DNA of 64,000 bases from Vibrio hippocampi (GCF_921292975.1 NZ_CAKLCM010000003.1:372001-436000); one strand, 5' to 3'. Shown: positions 49,451 to 57,215, counted from the stretch's first letter. The notes: a model not told the origin generated them from the sequence alone. Program-made: numbers and translations.

Positions 49451-49633
49451 CGGACTTCTTTGAGTTATCAGGTTTTCTCCTGAAAAATACGCCATAGGAT
49501 CACGTAATGTATTGATAATATAGATTTTAATGATGAATGATTGCAGCATTGGTGGAATGTGAGTGCGGAAAGGTTCCGTCTGTAGAGTGTTGGCTTACAC
49601 TCGCAATTACGCAACACAGTTGAATGTATACTT

Positions 49634-49664
49634 TGCTTTTTGATATGCCTGTCCTGACAAGATT
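49634..49664. repeat. Array repeat R1
   Basis: A 31-bp copy with core TTTTTGATATGCCTGTCC followed by TGACAAGATT. Directly after it the HigB remnant begins in frame. Confidence 0.88.
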
Positions 49665-49781
49665 CTCCCGAAAGGGGATAGAGACGGCATTTGGTCAATC
49701 ACAGTCAATGGAAATTGGCGTATTACTTTCGAATTTCTTGACGGCAATGCATATATTTTGAATTATGAGGATTATCACTAA
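49665..49781 (+). pseudogene. higB: HigB toxin remnant (C-terminal 38 codons)
   Basis: The frame reads L-P-K-G-D-R-D-G-I-W-S-I-T-V-N-G-N-W-R-I and then T-F-E-F-L-D-G-N-A-Y-I-L-N-Y-E-D-Y-H, which matches the C-terminus of HigB/RelE-type toxins. The first 55-60 residues are gone, and the break coincides with the end of repeat R1. The stop overlaps the HigA start (TAATG). Upstream of R1 no HigB N-terminus was found, so the toxin is dead. Confidence 0.85.
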
Positions 49782-50077
49782 TGAGTATGCACAACCCTCC
49801 TCACCCAGGTGAGTTTATTTATGATGTCTATATGGAACCGTTTGGTTATAGCTGTCGCTTTGTTGCAAAACAGTTTGATGTATCGCCATCTACACTGAAT
49901 CGTGTTCTTAAAGGGCAAAGTGCCGTTTCACCGGAAATGGCTTTACGTCTGTCAAAGTCACTTGGTAGAACTCCGGAAAGTTGGCTAACAATGCAGGACA
50001 ACTATGATCTCTGGCAAGCAAAAAAAAGTGTTAGTCTCACTAAAGTACATACGATCAATTTTGCTTTAACGACATAA
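49781..50077 (+). CDS. higA: HigA-family antitoxin
   Basis: 98 residues. H-N-P-P-H-P-G-E-F-I is the typical HigA opening. The XRE helix-turn-helix F-D-V-S-P-S-T-L-N-R-V-L-K-G and S-P-E-M-A-L-R-L-S-K-S-L-G-R-T-P-E-S-W-L-T-M-Q follow. Its toxin partner is truncated, so it is now an orphan that may still bind its operator or neutralise a relative. In vibrios higBA modules are common integron cassettes. Confidence 0.93.
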   Translation: MSMHNPPHPGEFIYDVYMEPFGYSCRFVAKQFDVSPSTLNRVLKGQSAVSPEMALRLSKSLGRTPESWLTMQDNYDLWQAKKSVSLTKVHTINFALTT

Positions 50078-50151
50078 AGTTAACAAACCACTATGGCGTT
50101 AATTGTATGGCGTTAATTGCGACTTTTAAACGGTGTTTGCGGCTCGCATAT

Positions 50152-50172
50152 TGCTTTTTGATATACCTGTCT
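50152..50172. repeat. Array repeat R2 (partial)
   Basis: TGCTTTTTGATATACCTGTC matches the left two-thirds of the repeat. The sequence after it has diverged (TTGGCTTCGCCCGAAA). Confidence 0.75.
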
Positions 50173-50194
50173 TGGCTTCGCCCGAAAAAGCGGT

Positions 50195-50860
50195 TTAACG
50201 ATTGGAAATTATATCATGATAAAAATAGTGTTTTTTGACTGCATATTTATTGAACAGCTGATAAAGCCTCTTATGTGTATTTTTCTCATTACTACTAAAT
50301 AAACTACAGAACCTTTGAATATTACGATACTTTATTTCTATTGGCTCTAACTCTAAATTATTATTTAATTTTAGTGTATATGATTTTTTATTACCTGTAA
50401 GTGTACTTCTAGAAAGGTCAGTAAATGGAATAGTTATGGCATTTGAAATATTGTCACCACTAATTATAAATAACATCATCTCATTATCGTTATAAATGAT
50501 AATAGCTCTTTGTGTAACGTTGCTTTGAAATACTTCAATATATTTTGTTTCAATTGAAAAGCTAACGATAATATTATATTGCTCACTAGGAGTGTTAGCT
50601 TTAATGTTTTTGTAAATATTTTTAATTTTTGCTATCTGTTCCTCTTCAAGCATCCATTGTGAATCAAAGCTGATGTAGATAATTATAAGTGGAAGAATAG
50701 CGAAGATAACGACAAAGGAAACAATTGCAGTGTTATTTAACTCATCGAAGTCAAATGTTAATAACATAAAGAAAGCGGATATAAAACAAATGATAAATAA
50801 TAGTTTTGTTATTAAGCTAATTGCTTTATTATATAGTGGATGTTTTCTTAAGTGATTCAT
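50195..50860 (-). CDS. Hypothetical membrane protein of the array
   Basis: 221 residues with two N-terminal membrane helices (about 13-35 and 40-62), then a mixed cytoplasmic part rich in Asn, Ile and Lys. The gene is much more AT-rich than its neighbours, a sign of foreign origin. No family recognised. It lies between repeats R2 and R3 with its stop next to R2. Confidence 0.6.
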   Translation of the reverse strand: MNHLRKHPLYNKAISLITKLLFIICFISAFFMLLTFDFDELNNTAIVSFVVIFAILPLIIIYISFDSQWMLEEEQIAKIKNIYKNIKANTPSEQYNIIVSFSIETKYIEVFQSNVTQRAIIIYNDNEMMLFIISGDNISNAITIPFTDLSRSTLTGNKKSYTLKLNNNLELEPIEIKYRNIQRFCSLFSSNEKNTHKRLYQLFNKYAVKKHYFYHDIISNR

Positions 50861-50885
50861 TCTGCCTCCTGCTTTTTGTAATTGT

Positions 50886-50916
50886 TACTTTTTGATATGG
50901 CTGTCCTGACAAGATT
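50886..50916. repeat. Array repeat R3
   Basis: Near-complete copy (TACTTTTTGATATGGCTGTCC, with one change in the core). The first T of the minus-strand stop codon of the next gene lies in its last base. Confidence 0.85.
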
Positions 50917-51281
50917 CAATTTAACCCCAGATTTATAATCGCCCAGGCCATAAAACCATATGGGATACTAACTCCAAACCAGAGCCAGTAACTAGGTGAT
51001 CTAATAGCTTGTTTAAAAGGAACACTTTTGCCTCCAAACATCGGTGATTCAAAGTCTGGGTAGTATTTTTTTGTGATCTCAACGCTTACATGAAGCATTG
51101 CGTAACAAATAGCGAGGAAGAACAGTAACCACAAAACAAGAAGAAATCCAACCCTATAAAGTATTGAACTGTCGTGTATTTCTGGTGATGCTAACTTAAT
51201 GACCCCAACTAAAAAAACAAAGTATGCCAAAGCTTGAAACGCCTCTTTGATCAAATCCTTATCTTTTACAAACTCCTTCAT
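50916..51281 (-). CDS. Hypothetical membrane protein of the array
   Basis: 121 residues with three predicted membrane helices (about 13-32, 40-62 and 97-118). The ribosome site AGGAG lies about 7 bases upstream of the ATG. The TGA stop overlaps the edge of repeat R3. No family recognised. Confidence 0.6.
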   Translation of the reverse strand: MKEFVKDKDLIKEAFQALAYFVFLVGVIKLASPEIHDSSILYRVGFLLVLWLLFFLAICYAMLHVSVEITKKYYPDFESPMFGGKSVPFKQAIRSPSYWLWFGVSIPYGFMAWAIINLGLN

Positions 51282-51423
51282 AATTTTCTCCTAGCATCTG
51301 ACGCTGTATTAAGGTGTTAGCAGCGCTACCGCAAATTTGGGTTAGAGCAAGCATGATACATTTTGTTTCGCTACTCATTTAGCAAATTATCATTATTCAT
51401 TATTTCGCAAACCCTAACTCTTG

Positions 51424-51454
51424 TGCTTTTTGATATGCCTGTCCTAACAAGATT
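51424..51454. repeat. Array repeat R4
   Basis: A full 31-bp copy (core followed by TAACAAGATT). The last codons and the TAG stop of the HNH gene lie inside it. Confidence 0.92.
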
Positions 51455-52148
51455 TGTTTGTATGGGTGTTCATGACTTCGCCTTTAAATAAGGCTCGCAA
51501 CTCTTCAACCGTTAGTGGTTCACGTCCCCTGTGGAGCATCGAATGGCAATTTGAGCATACAGGAATCAGATCCTTAATTGGATCTACTGTATAGCTAGAC
51601 TTAATCTGATGTAACGGTTTGATATGGTGAACTTCAATAAATCCCTCACCATGGCGACCATAATTCTTAGAAAAATCAAAGCCGCATACATTGCAGACGC
51701 ACTTAAAATGCTCAATACATTCTTCTCTAGCCTTTGGGTCGCGTTCATATTGGTTTACAAGAACTTGTTTTACTGCCCCCTCTAGATATACCTTTTTAGA
51801 ATCTACTTCATGAGATGAAATCACCTCAGACGTAAAGTCGCGATTAAAGTATAGTTTGTCGATCTGGTTTGCAGCACTAACATCAGTTTTTTTGCCTAAT
51901 CCTGAGCTAGTCACTTCACGTACAATCAAATAATAGCCAAAGTCTGAACTACCACCATTTGGATTTAAGCTGATCATCTCAACAGGTAAACCGTTATATG
52001 TTGTAAAGCGATGCCCAATACAGAAGTCTCTCTGGAACTCCTCGCTGTCATTGAAACGTGTCACTCTCAAAATAGACGAGCCGACTTCTTCAAATGTATA
52101 AAAAGGTTTTTGACCACCTTTACTCACTTTTCTTTGCCACTTAATCAT
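51444..52148 (-). CDS. HNH endonuclease
   Basis: 234 residues. The C-terminal third has C-N-V-C-G-F-D-F, E-V-H-H-I-K-P-L and C-S-N-C-H-S-M-L-H-R-G-R, a complete HNH motif with a four-Cys zinc site. The N-terminal part may be a DNA-recognition or sensor domain and is not recognised. The reading frame ends in S-C-stop with the TCT-TGT-TAG provided by repeat R4, so the natural C-terminus may be lost or replaced. A role in restriction or defence is possible but inferred. Confidence 0.88.
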   Translation of the reverse strand: MIKWQRKVSKGGQKPFYTFEEVGSSILRVTRFNDSEEFQRDFCIGHRFTTYNGLPVEMISLNPNGGSSDFGYYLIVREVTSSGLGKKTDVSAANQIDKLYFNRDFTSEVISSHEVDSKKVYLEGAVKQVLVNQYERDPKAREECIEHFKCVCNVCGFDFSKNYGRHGEGFIEVHHIKPLHQIKSSYTVDPIKDLIPVCSNCHSMLHRGREPLTVEELRALFKGEVMNTHTNKSC

Positions 52149-52227
52149 TATTAAATATCCGAGCTAAATAGTTTGCTATTTTAAGTAAAAGCACCAGTAC
52201 TTTAAGGTGTGATATTTTGCCATTGAC

Positions 52228-52351
52228 GCCTAACGCCAAATTAAGTAGTGAGCAACGCTACCACTTACCTAAGCCTTTGTGCCGTAAACACTGGCGCTGA
52301 TTCAAACTGAAAGTGCCAAGCGTTGCGAATCTGACTAAATCGTGGGTTATG
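52228..52351 (-). other. Integron attC-like site
   Basis: About 124 bases. On the minus strand it opens with CATAACCCA, closes with GGCGTTAGGC (R'-type GTTAGGC) and has inner arms GCAACGCT and AGCGTTGC (52319-52326 with 52252-52259). This is the length and fold expected of a vibrio cassette recombination site following the lipoprotein gene. The outer boxes pair imperfectly. Confidence 0.6.
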
Positions 52352-52358
52352 TGAGGGC

Positions 52359-52796
52359 TTATATCTGCCCCGTAATATCTATGACTTTTTGATGATTTTC
52401 GATAGCGTACACTCTGCCGCCTAACTGTTTACAGGACGTATCACTCTTTTCCGCCCACTCAACCGCAGTCCCATAAACGACAGGTCTAACCAAACGCCAA
52501 GGCCAAAAACCAAACTTTTGCTTCCCTTCAAAGTTAATGATCGTATTTCCGTCTAGCCTGTCTGCATAGTTCAAAAACTTTGGCATTACTCGACTAACCG
52601 GACCAATCAAATTACTACCTGATTTATAATACTTGATGCTCGAATATTCGATGTTTGGAGTGTAGTCAAAAATGCATATTGTTTTGAAATTATCAACATT
52701 CACATCTGAGGATGTTGTCTCATAAATTTCGTCCAGTGGTGTAGTACAGCCAGTAACAACCGATGCTGCGACAAGAGAAAGAAGTAGCTTTTTCAT
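52359..52796 (-). CDS. Small lipoprotein of unknown function
   Basis: 145 residues. The signal peptide with lipobox V-T-G-C (about 14-17) predicts an outer- or inner-membrane lipoprotein. The rest is mixed with one more Cys pair; no family recognised. It is followed on its own strand by the attC-like site, so it has the organisation of an integron cassette. Confidence 0.75.
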   Translation of the reverse strand: MKKLLLSLVAASVVTGCTTPLDEIYETTSSDVNVDNFKTICIFDYTPNIEYSSIKYYKSGSNLIGPVSRVMPKFLNYADRLDGNTIINFEGKQKFGFWPWRLVRPVVYGTAVEWAEKSDTSCKQLGGRVYAIENHQKVIDITGQI

Positions 52797-52935
52797 TATT
52801 TATACGTAATTAGTCATAAGTTGCGGAATATCATACCATATAATAAATATCCGTAACCTATTATTTCTTCATAATCACATCACGCTTTATAGATGAAATT
52901 TTCCGTGTTTGTATTTCGTCTATGTTGCTGTCATT

Positions 52936-52965
52936 TGCTTTTTGATATGCCTGTCCTAACAAGAT
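52936..52965. repeat. Array repeat R5
   Basis: A 30-bp copy (core followed by TAACAAGAT). Followed by a short spacer and then the TPR-gene copy. Confidence 0.92.
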
Positions 52966-52978
52966 CCGCAAACAACAT

Positions 52979-53172
52979 CCTTCAATCTACTGACTCTGCT
53001 TACGCAATACCTCAAGATAGGTCACCCAACGTTTCGCTTGCTCAATGTCCCCATTATTAGCAGCATATTGATCGGCTTTTTTCGCTTCAATCAGCGCATT
53101 CTCGACGTCGCCTAATTTAAAATAGGCTTGCGTTTTGGCTAAGGCGACTTTGGCTTGTTTTGGGTCGAGGTG
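52979..53172 (-). pseudogene. Duplicated 3' end of the chromosomal TPR gene
   Basis: 194 bases identical to 54987-55180 except for one substitution (near 53034). It encodes the last 60 residues of the TonB2-operon TPR protein with its stop codon. At 53172/53173 the homology stops exactly at repeat R6. A 70-residue frame starting at an ATG inside R6 could still be read, but it lacks the rest of the protein and is not expected to function. Confidence 0.9.
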
Positions 53173-53203
53173 TGCTTTTTGATATGCCTGTCCTAACAAG
53201 ATT
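53173..53203. repeat. Array repeat R6
   Basis: A full 31-bp copy directly joined to the interrupted TPR sequence on its left. Confidence 0.92.
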
Positions 53204-53273
53204 CTCTCAGAGTCGACTTTTGTACCGGTTGTGGTAATTTACAATCATCAACTTTACATAGTTACAGCGATAT

Positions 53274-53990
53274 ATGGTTTACATCGAAAGAATAATTAGG
53301 AAGATGAAACAAGGTCAAACGGGACCTTACCTCTGTGTTGGCGATGACAGTAATCAGTATATTGTAAAAGGGCCTAAGACTACATATCGCGGGCTAATCA
53401 ATGAATGGGTATGTGGAAAGTTAGGAAAGGCTATTGGCTTGCCTGTCCCCGATTTTGAAGTTGCTTACGTTGACCGTTCTCTACTTGAGTTTGGGCATTA
53501 CGAGCTCAGCGAAGGGGATTGGTTTGCGTCTAAGTACGAAGAGAATATTCAAGATGTCCCTTACCAAAAACTATGTGAACTTGATTCAGATGGTCTGAAG
53601 CTGCTGTTTCTATTCGACTACTGGATAAAAAATGGTGATCGCAATCTTACACAAAGTGGCGGTAACCCTAATCTATTTATCTGCTCGGATCTTAAGTCTT
53701 TTATTGTTCTAGACCACAATCTAGCCTTTGATGCAGACTATGATGAGACATTTGATGAGCTGAAAGAGCTCCATGTGGGTTCAAGTGCTTGGTTTTCTGA
53801 ACAACGATCTTTACTAGACCATGAGTACTACAAAGAACGACTGGAAAATTGCTTCAGTGAACTAAACTCTATATTAGAGTCGATACCGGAAGAGTGGCTC
53901 GAAAACTGCGGTGATGATGGTATTGTGGAAGGTATTCGAGTAACATTATCACGCTTTAGAACACCTGAATTTTGGGAGGGTATGAAATGA
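53274..53990 (+). CDS. HipA-like kinase domain protein
   Basis: 238 residues. The N-lobe has Y-I-V-K-G-P (ATP-contacting Lys) and R-G-L-I-N-E-W-V-C-G-K-L-G-K. The catalytic region is Y-W-I-K-N-G-D-R-N (D-x4-N-like) followed by V-L-D-H-N-L-A-F-D, the metal-binding Asp. This is the short HipA-related kinase family that pairs with DUF3037 proteins, not the full HipA toxin. No HipB-like antitoxin gene is adjacent. Overlaps the next gene by 4 bp (ATGA). Confidence 0.85.
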   Translation: MVYIERIIRKMKQGQTGPYLCVGDDSNQYIVKGPKTTYRGLINEWVCGKLGKAIGLPVPDFEVAYVDRSLLEFGHYELSEGDWFASKYEENIQDVPYQKLCELDSDGLKLLFLFDYWIKNGDRNLTQSGGNPNLFICSDLKSFIVLDHNLAFDADYDETFDELKELHVGSSAWFSEQRSLLDHEYYKERLENCFSELNSILESIPEEWLENCGDDGIVEGIRVTLSRFRTPEFWEGMK

Positions 53991-54832
53991 AAAATCTAGT
54001 ACGTTATTCAGTAATACGTTTTATGCCTTTTACTGAAACTCAAGAGTTCGCTAACGTCGGTATTGTGATTCACGCACCTCAATCTAGTCGTGTGTTATTT
54101 AGGTTAGCAAATAAAAAGTTTGGTCGAGTTTCTCAGTTTTTTGATGACCTTGATGGTCAGTTATACTCTAATGCTATCGAAATGTTTAATTTCGAGCTTA
54201 AGCGCATTCAAGATTTTGCTAAAGGAATGAGTGGAAAGGAGTTAGCTGGTTTCATGGATGAAGTTACCAGACAAAGAGAAGGCTTCCTTACTTTCAGTGA
54301 AACTGCTGCTCTTTTGACGAATGACTCCCTTGAAGTTGTTTTAGAAAAATTGTTCGAGCAATACGTTGGTAGAAGCTTTCACACTAAAGCGCATCGAGAG
54401 ACACTTTTAGTTAAAAGTCTAAAAAAACAATTAGATGGCATAACAAAGTATAAGTTTACTAAGAGTAAACTTAATGCGAATTATGTTTCTTTCGAGTTAC
54501 CATTGGTCGCTACAGATAGCGTTACCACGAAAGCGATTAAACCGCTTAGCTTATACCAAGATAAGCCTCTAAAGTTGATTGATCATGGTGAGTTTTGGAT
54601 TTCAAGAGTGAAGCATTTACTCAATTCAAAAACGCTTGATGCTAGCGACTTTCTTTTTGCAATTGATCGTCCTGAGTACAAAGATAAAAATCTTGAGGCT
54701 GCATTTAACTCTTTACAAGATGAAATGAAATCATTAGGTGTTAATGTTTATGATGTTCGTGACCTTCGTAATATTGAAAATTTTGCAAGGTTTGAGTCAG
54801 AAAAAGCAGAGAACTTTAAATTAGCTCACTGA
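53987..54832 (+). CDS. DUF3037 domain protein
   Basis: 281 residues from the ATG at 53987 with GGGAGG upstream; coupled to the kinase gene by ATGA overlap. It opens with L-V-R-Y-S-V-I-R-F-M-P-F-T-E-T-Q-E-F-A-N-V-G-I-V, the DUF3037 signature. The rest is mostly helical and not recognised. Frequently encoded beside HipA-like kinases, so it is probably their partner or substrate. No known activity. Confidence 0.85.
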   Translation: MKNLVRYSVIRFMPFTETQEFANVGIVIHAPQSSRVLFRLANKKFGRVSQFFDDLDGQLYSNAIEMFNFELKRIQDFAKGMSGKELAGFMDEVTRQREGFLTFSETAALLTNDSLEVVLEKLFEQYVGRSFHTKAHRETLLVKSLKKQLDGITKYKFTKSKLNANYVSFELPLVATDSVTTKAIKPLSLYQDKPLKLIDHGEFWISRVKHLLNSKTLDASDFLFAIDRPEYKDKNLEAAFNSLQDEMKSLGVNVYDVRDLRNIENFARFESEKAENFKLAH

Positions 54833-54874
54833 CAAACAGGTTTAGCTACAAAGCATTTTAGAGTCATTCCGATT

Positions 54875-54911
54875 CCCAACGCTTGCCATTTTCAGCTTCG
54901 CGTTGGGTTTT
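54875..54911 (+). terminator. Terminator of the HipA-like/DUF3037 pair
   Basis: Stem CCCAACGC / GCGTTGGG with a 17-base loop, followed by TTTT. Confidence 0.8.
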
Positions 54912-54956
54912 GTATTTATGGCGCAATGATTTAGCGTAGAGCATAAAAATCGGGGC

Positions 54957-54986
54957 TGCTTTTTGATATGCCTGTCCTAACAAAAT
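54957..54986. repeat. Array repeat R7
   Basis: A 30-bp copy (core followed by TAACAAAAT), immediately after the stop of the intact TPR gene. It is the right edge of the array. Confidence 0.92.
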
Positions 54987-54994
54987 CCTTCAAT

Positions 54995-56176
54995 CTACTG
55001 ACTCTGCTTACGCAATACCTCAAGATAGGTCACCCAACGTTTTGCTTGCTCAATGTCCCCATTATTAGCAGCATATTGATCGGCTTTTTTCGCTTCAATC
55101 AGCGCATTCTCGACGTCGCCTAATTTAAAATAGGCTTGCGTTTTGGCTAAGGCGACTTTGGCTTGTTTTGGGTCGAGGTGAGAGAGGGCTTTGAGGCTGT
55201 CTGCAAAAGCGCGCTGCTGTTGCATCAGTTGAGATGCTTCCCAGTAGTATTTGGGCTGTTGTTTTGCGGCGACTAACCAAGAATCCGTGGCTTTTTGCCA
55301 CTCTTTGGCTTGCTGCCAATAACTTGCCTTGGCGATAACGAGATCTTGCTGTTGATTGTTGGGATCCAATTGCTCCAACGTCAACGCTGCTTGCTCAGGG
55401 ATTTTCTGTTGGGCATAGAGTTGAGCTAATAGGCGCAGATCGCCATCGGATAACTCAATATTACCGAGACGGGCTAATGCCAAGGTATTCAGTGCCTGTT
55501 TATTTCGACCCAATCGCAGTTGTAGGCTGGTGAGTTGACGCCACCAAGCGGTGTTGTCAGGTTCCAGTTCAATAAGGGCTTCCAATACCGGTAACGAGCT
55601 TTTCCAGCGCTTAAGTTGCAGCAAAGCGCCTAACTGCATCGACAACTGTGGCTGTGCCATTTTGCCTCGATGCTTTTTATAGTGTTCGATGGACGAGAGC
55701 ACCGGTTTCCATTGCGATAACTGGTAGTTCGATTGTGCTAAGCGCCACCAAATTTCACTCTGGCTCTGCTTTTCAGGGACATAACTGAGCAGGGCGGTAT
55801 AGTGTTTAATCGCATCTTGAAACTTGTGCGCGTTAAGATAGAGATCCGCCAGCATCTTTTCGGTCATCCATGCCTGATCATCTTGCAACGCGCCCGATTT
55901 AACCGCTTGTGACAGGTAATTGATTGCGTTTTTGCTGTTGCCTTGCTGCCAATACAAGATGCCCAACATGCGTGACACATAGGCTTTATCAAACGCTCTT
56001 TTCGTTTCTACTTTAAGCAATTGTCCAATGGCTTGTTCAAGCTGCTCATTTTGAGCCAGTTCATTTGCCTTTTGTACATATCGCGCGGTGTATTGACTCA
56101 GTTGCTGCGCATGGCTGACGGACACCGTTAAAAGCAGTCCAATATATAACGCAATACGCCCAATCTTCTGTATCAT
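54995..56176 (-). CDS. TPR protein of the TonB2 operon
   Basis: 393 residues. A signal peptide ends near S-H-A-Q. Then about nine TPR-like helical pairs (for example R-A-F-D-K-A-Y-V-S-R-M-L-G-I-L-Y-W-Q-Q-G-N-S-K-N-A-I-N-Y) run to the end. It overlaps TonB by 4 bp and is the last gene of the TonB2 cluster, as in Vibrio species. Periplasmic; likely assists the TonB2 system. Its final 194 bases are copied at 52979-53172. Confidence 0.88.
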   Translation of the reverse strand: MIQKIGRIALYIGLLLTVSVSHAQQLSQYTARYVQKANELAQNEQLEQAIGQLLKVETKRAFDKAYVSRMLGILYWQQGNSKNAINYLSQAVKSGALQDDQAWMTEKMLADLYLNAHKFQDAIKHYTALLSYVPEKQSQSEIWWRLAQSNYQLSQWKPVLSSIEHYKKHRGKMAQPQLSMQLGALLQLKRWKSSLPVLEALIELEPDNTAWWRQLTSLQLRLGRNKQALNTLALARLGNIELSDGDLRLLAQLYAQQKIPEQAALTLEQLDPNNQQQDLVIAKASYWQQAKEWQKATDSWLVAAKQQPKYYWEASQLMQQQRAFADSLKALSHLDPKQAKVALAKTQAYFKLGDVENALIEAKKADQYAANNGDIEQAKRWVTYLEVLRKQSQ

Positions 56177-56811
56177 TTTGCGAACCTAAACTCTAACTTA
56201 ACGGTTTGATTGGGTTGGGACACGGCTTTGCCTCCCTCGACTTTTGGCTGGTACTTCCACTTCTTCAGCGCTCGTATCGCTTCTCTATCAAACATTCTTG
56301 CGGGATTGCCCTCAACCACTTGAATATCGGTGGCACGACCCGTGGCGTCGATAGTAAAACGCATCAACACATAACCCTCGACTTTGCGTTTCAACGCGCG
56401 TGCCGGATAGTTGGGTTCGACGCGATACAGGGGCATCGCTTGTTGATTGGTCTGCATCGGCGTTTGCACCGAAAACTCACCAAACGCGGGCACGGCAATC
56501 GCAAGCCCCTGTACCGCCGTATTGAGATTTAACTCGCTAGGCGCCGCCATTGAGGAGACTTGGTTGCTGGCTGTACTCGTTTGAGACAGCGGAGTTTCGG
56601 GTGGCATTTCTGGCGGCTTAGGAGGTTCGGGGACAGTACGTTTTCTGCGCTGTAGCTCTTGCTCCTGTTCCAGCATCACCATATTAAAGCTCAACGGTGC
56701 ATTGACTTTGGGAGCCGCGCTTTGTCGATGGTCGATCATCGTCGCCATAAAGGTAAACAGTAGCACCATAACAAGGGAGGCGAGGGGGATTGCGATTAAC
56801 CAACGAAACAC
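56173..56811 (-). CDS. tonB2: TonB2-type energy transducer
   Basis: 212 residues. One N-terminal membrane helix (about 5-25), a short proline-rich spacer (P-E-P-P-K-P-P-E-M-P-P-E-T-P) and a C-terminal TonB domain with Y-P-A-R-A-L-K-R-K-V-E-G-Y-V and A-I-R-A-L-K-K-W-K-Y-Q-P. The short spacer is typical of TonB2. It passes proton-motive energy to siderophore and other outer-membrane receptors. Confidence 0.93.
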   Translation of the reverse strand: MFRWLIAIPLASLVMVLLFTFMATMIDHRQSAAPKVNAPLSFNMVMLEQEQELQRRKRTVPEPPKPPEMPPETPLSQTSTASNQVSSMAAPSELNLNTAVQGLAIAVPAFGEFSVQTPMQTNQQAMPLYRVEPNYPARALKRKVEGYVLMRFTIDATGRATDIQVVEGNPARMFDREAIRALKKWKYQPKVEGGKAVSQPNQTVKLEFRFAK

Positions 56812-57215
56812 TATTGCTGCTCCGCCGCTAGTGCAATGTTCTGTACCCCGGCGCTTTTGGCTGCGTCCATCACTTTAACAACCGTGCCATTATAGGCATG
56901 TTCATCCGCCTGAATCACTAACGAAACGTGTGGCTTATCCAGTAGTAGATGTTCCAGAATGGCTTCAACCCTTTCGACGTCGACCATGCGTTTGTCGATG
57001 TAGATATCATTGGCGGCGGTGATGGCGACAAAAATCCCCGCCTCTTTTTGGCTGACGACATTGGATGCTTGCGGACGGTTGACCTCAACCCCTGATTCGC
57101 GCACAAAGGAACTGGTGACAATAAAAAAGATCAGCATGATAAACACAATATCCAGCATCGAGGTCAAATCGACCTGTGCTTCTTGCTGATGATGGCTCCG
57201 TCTACCTAATCTCAT
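56811..57215 (-). CDS. exbD2: ExbD-type biopolymer transport protein
   Basis: 134 residues. The single membrane helix contains the conserved Asp (V-D-L-T-S-M-L-D-I-V-F-I-M-L-I-F-F-I-V). A periplasmic domain follows. Part of the ExbB-ExbD proton motor. Start overlaps ExbB by 4 bp. Confidence 0.94.
   Translation of the reverse strand: MRLGRRSHHQQEAQVDLTSMLDIVFIMLIFFIVTSSFVRESGVEVNRPQASNVVSQKEAGIFVAITAANDIYIDKRMVDVERVEAILEHLLLDKPHVSLVIQADEHAYNGTVVKVMDAAKSAGVQNIALAAEQQ

Noticed and set aside
49468..49698. Minus-strand 76-residue open frame across repeat R1
   Set aside because: It runs through the repeat and the HigB remnant on the opposite strand, with no plausible start signal.
49634..54986. 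Ordinary integron cassette array with the 31-bp repeat as attC
   Set aside because: The repeat has no R''/L''/L'/R' dyad and is too short. Only one true attC-like site was seen, inside one unit, and no integrase gene is present.
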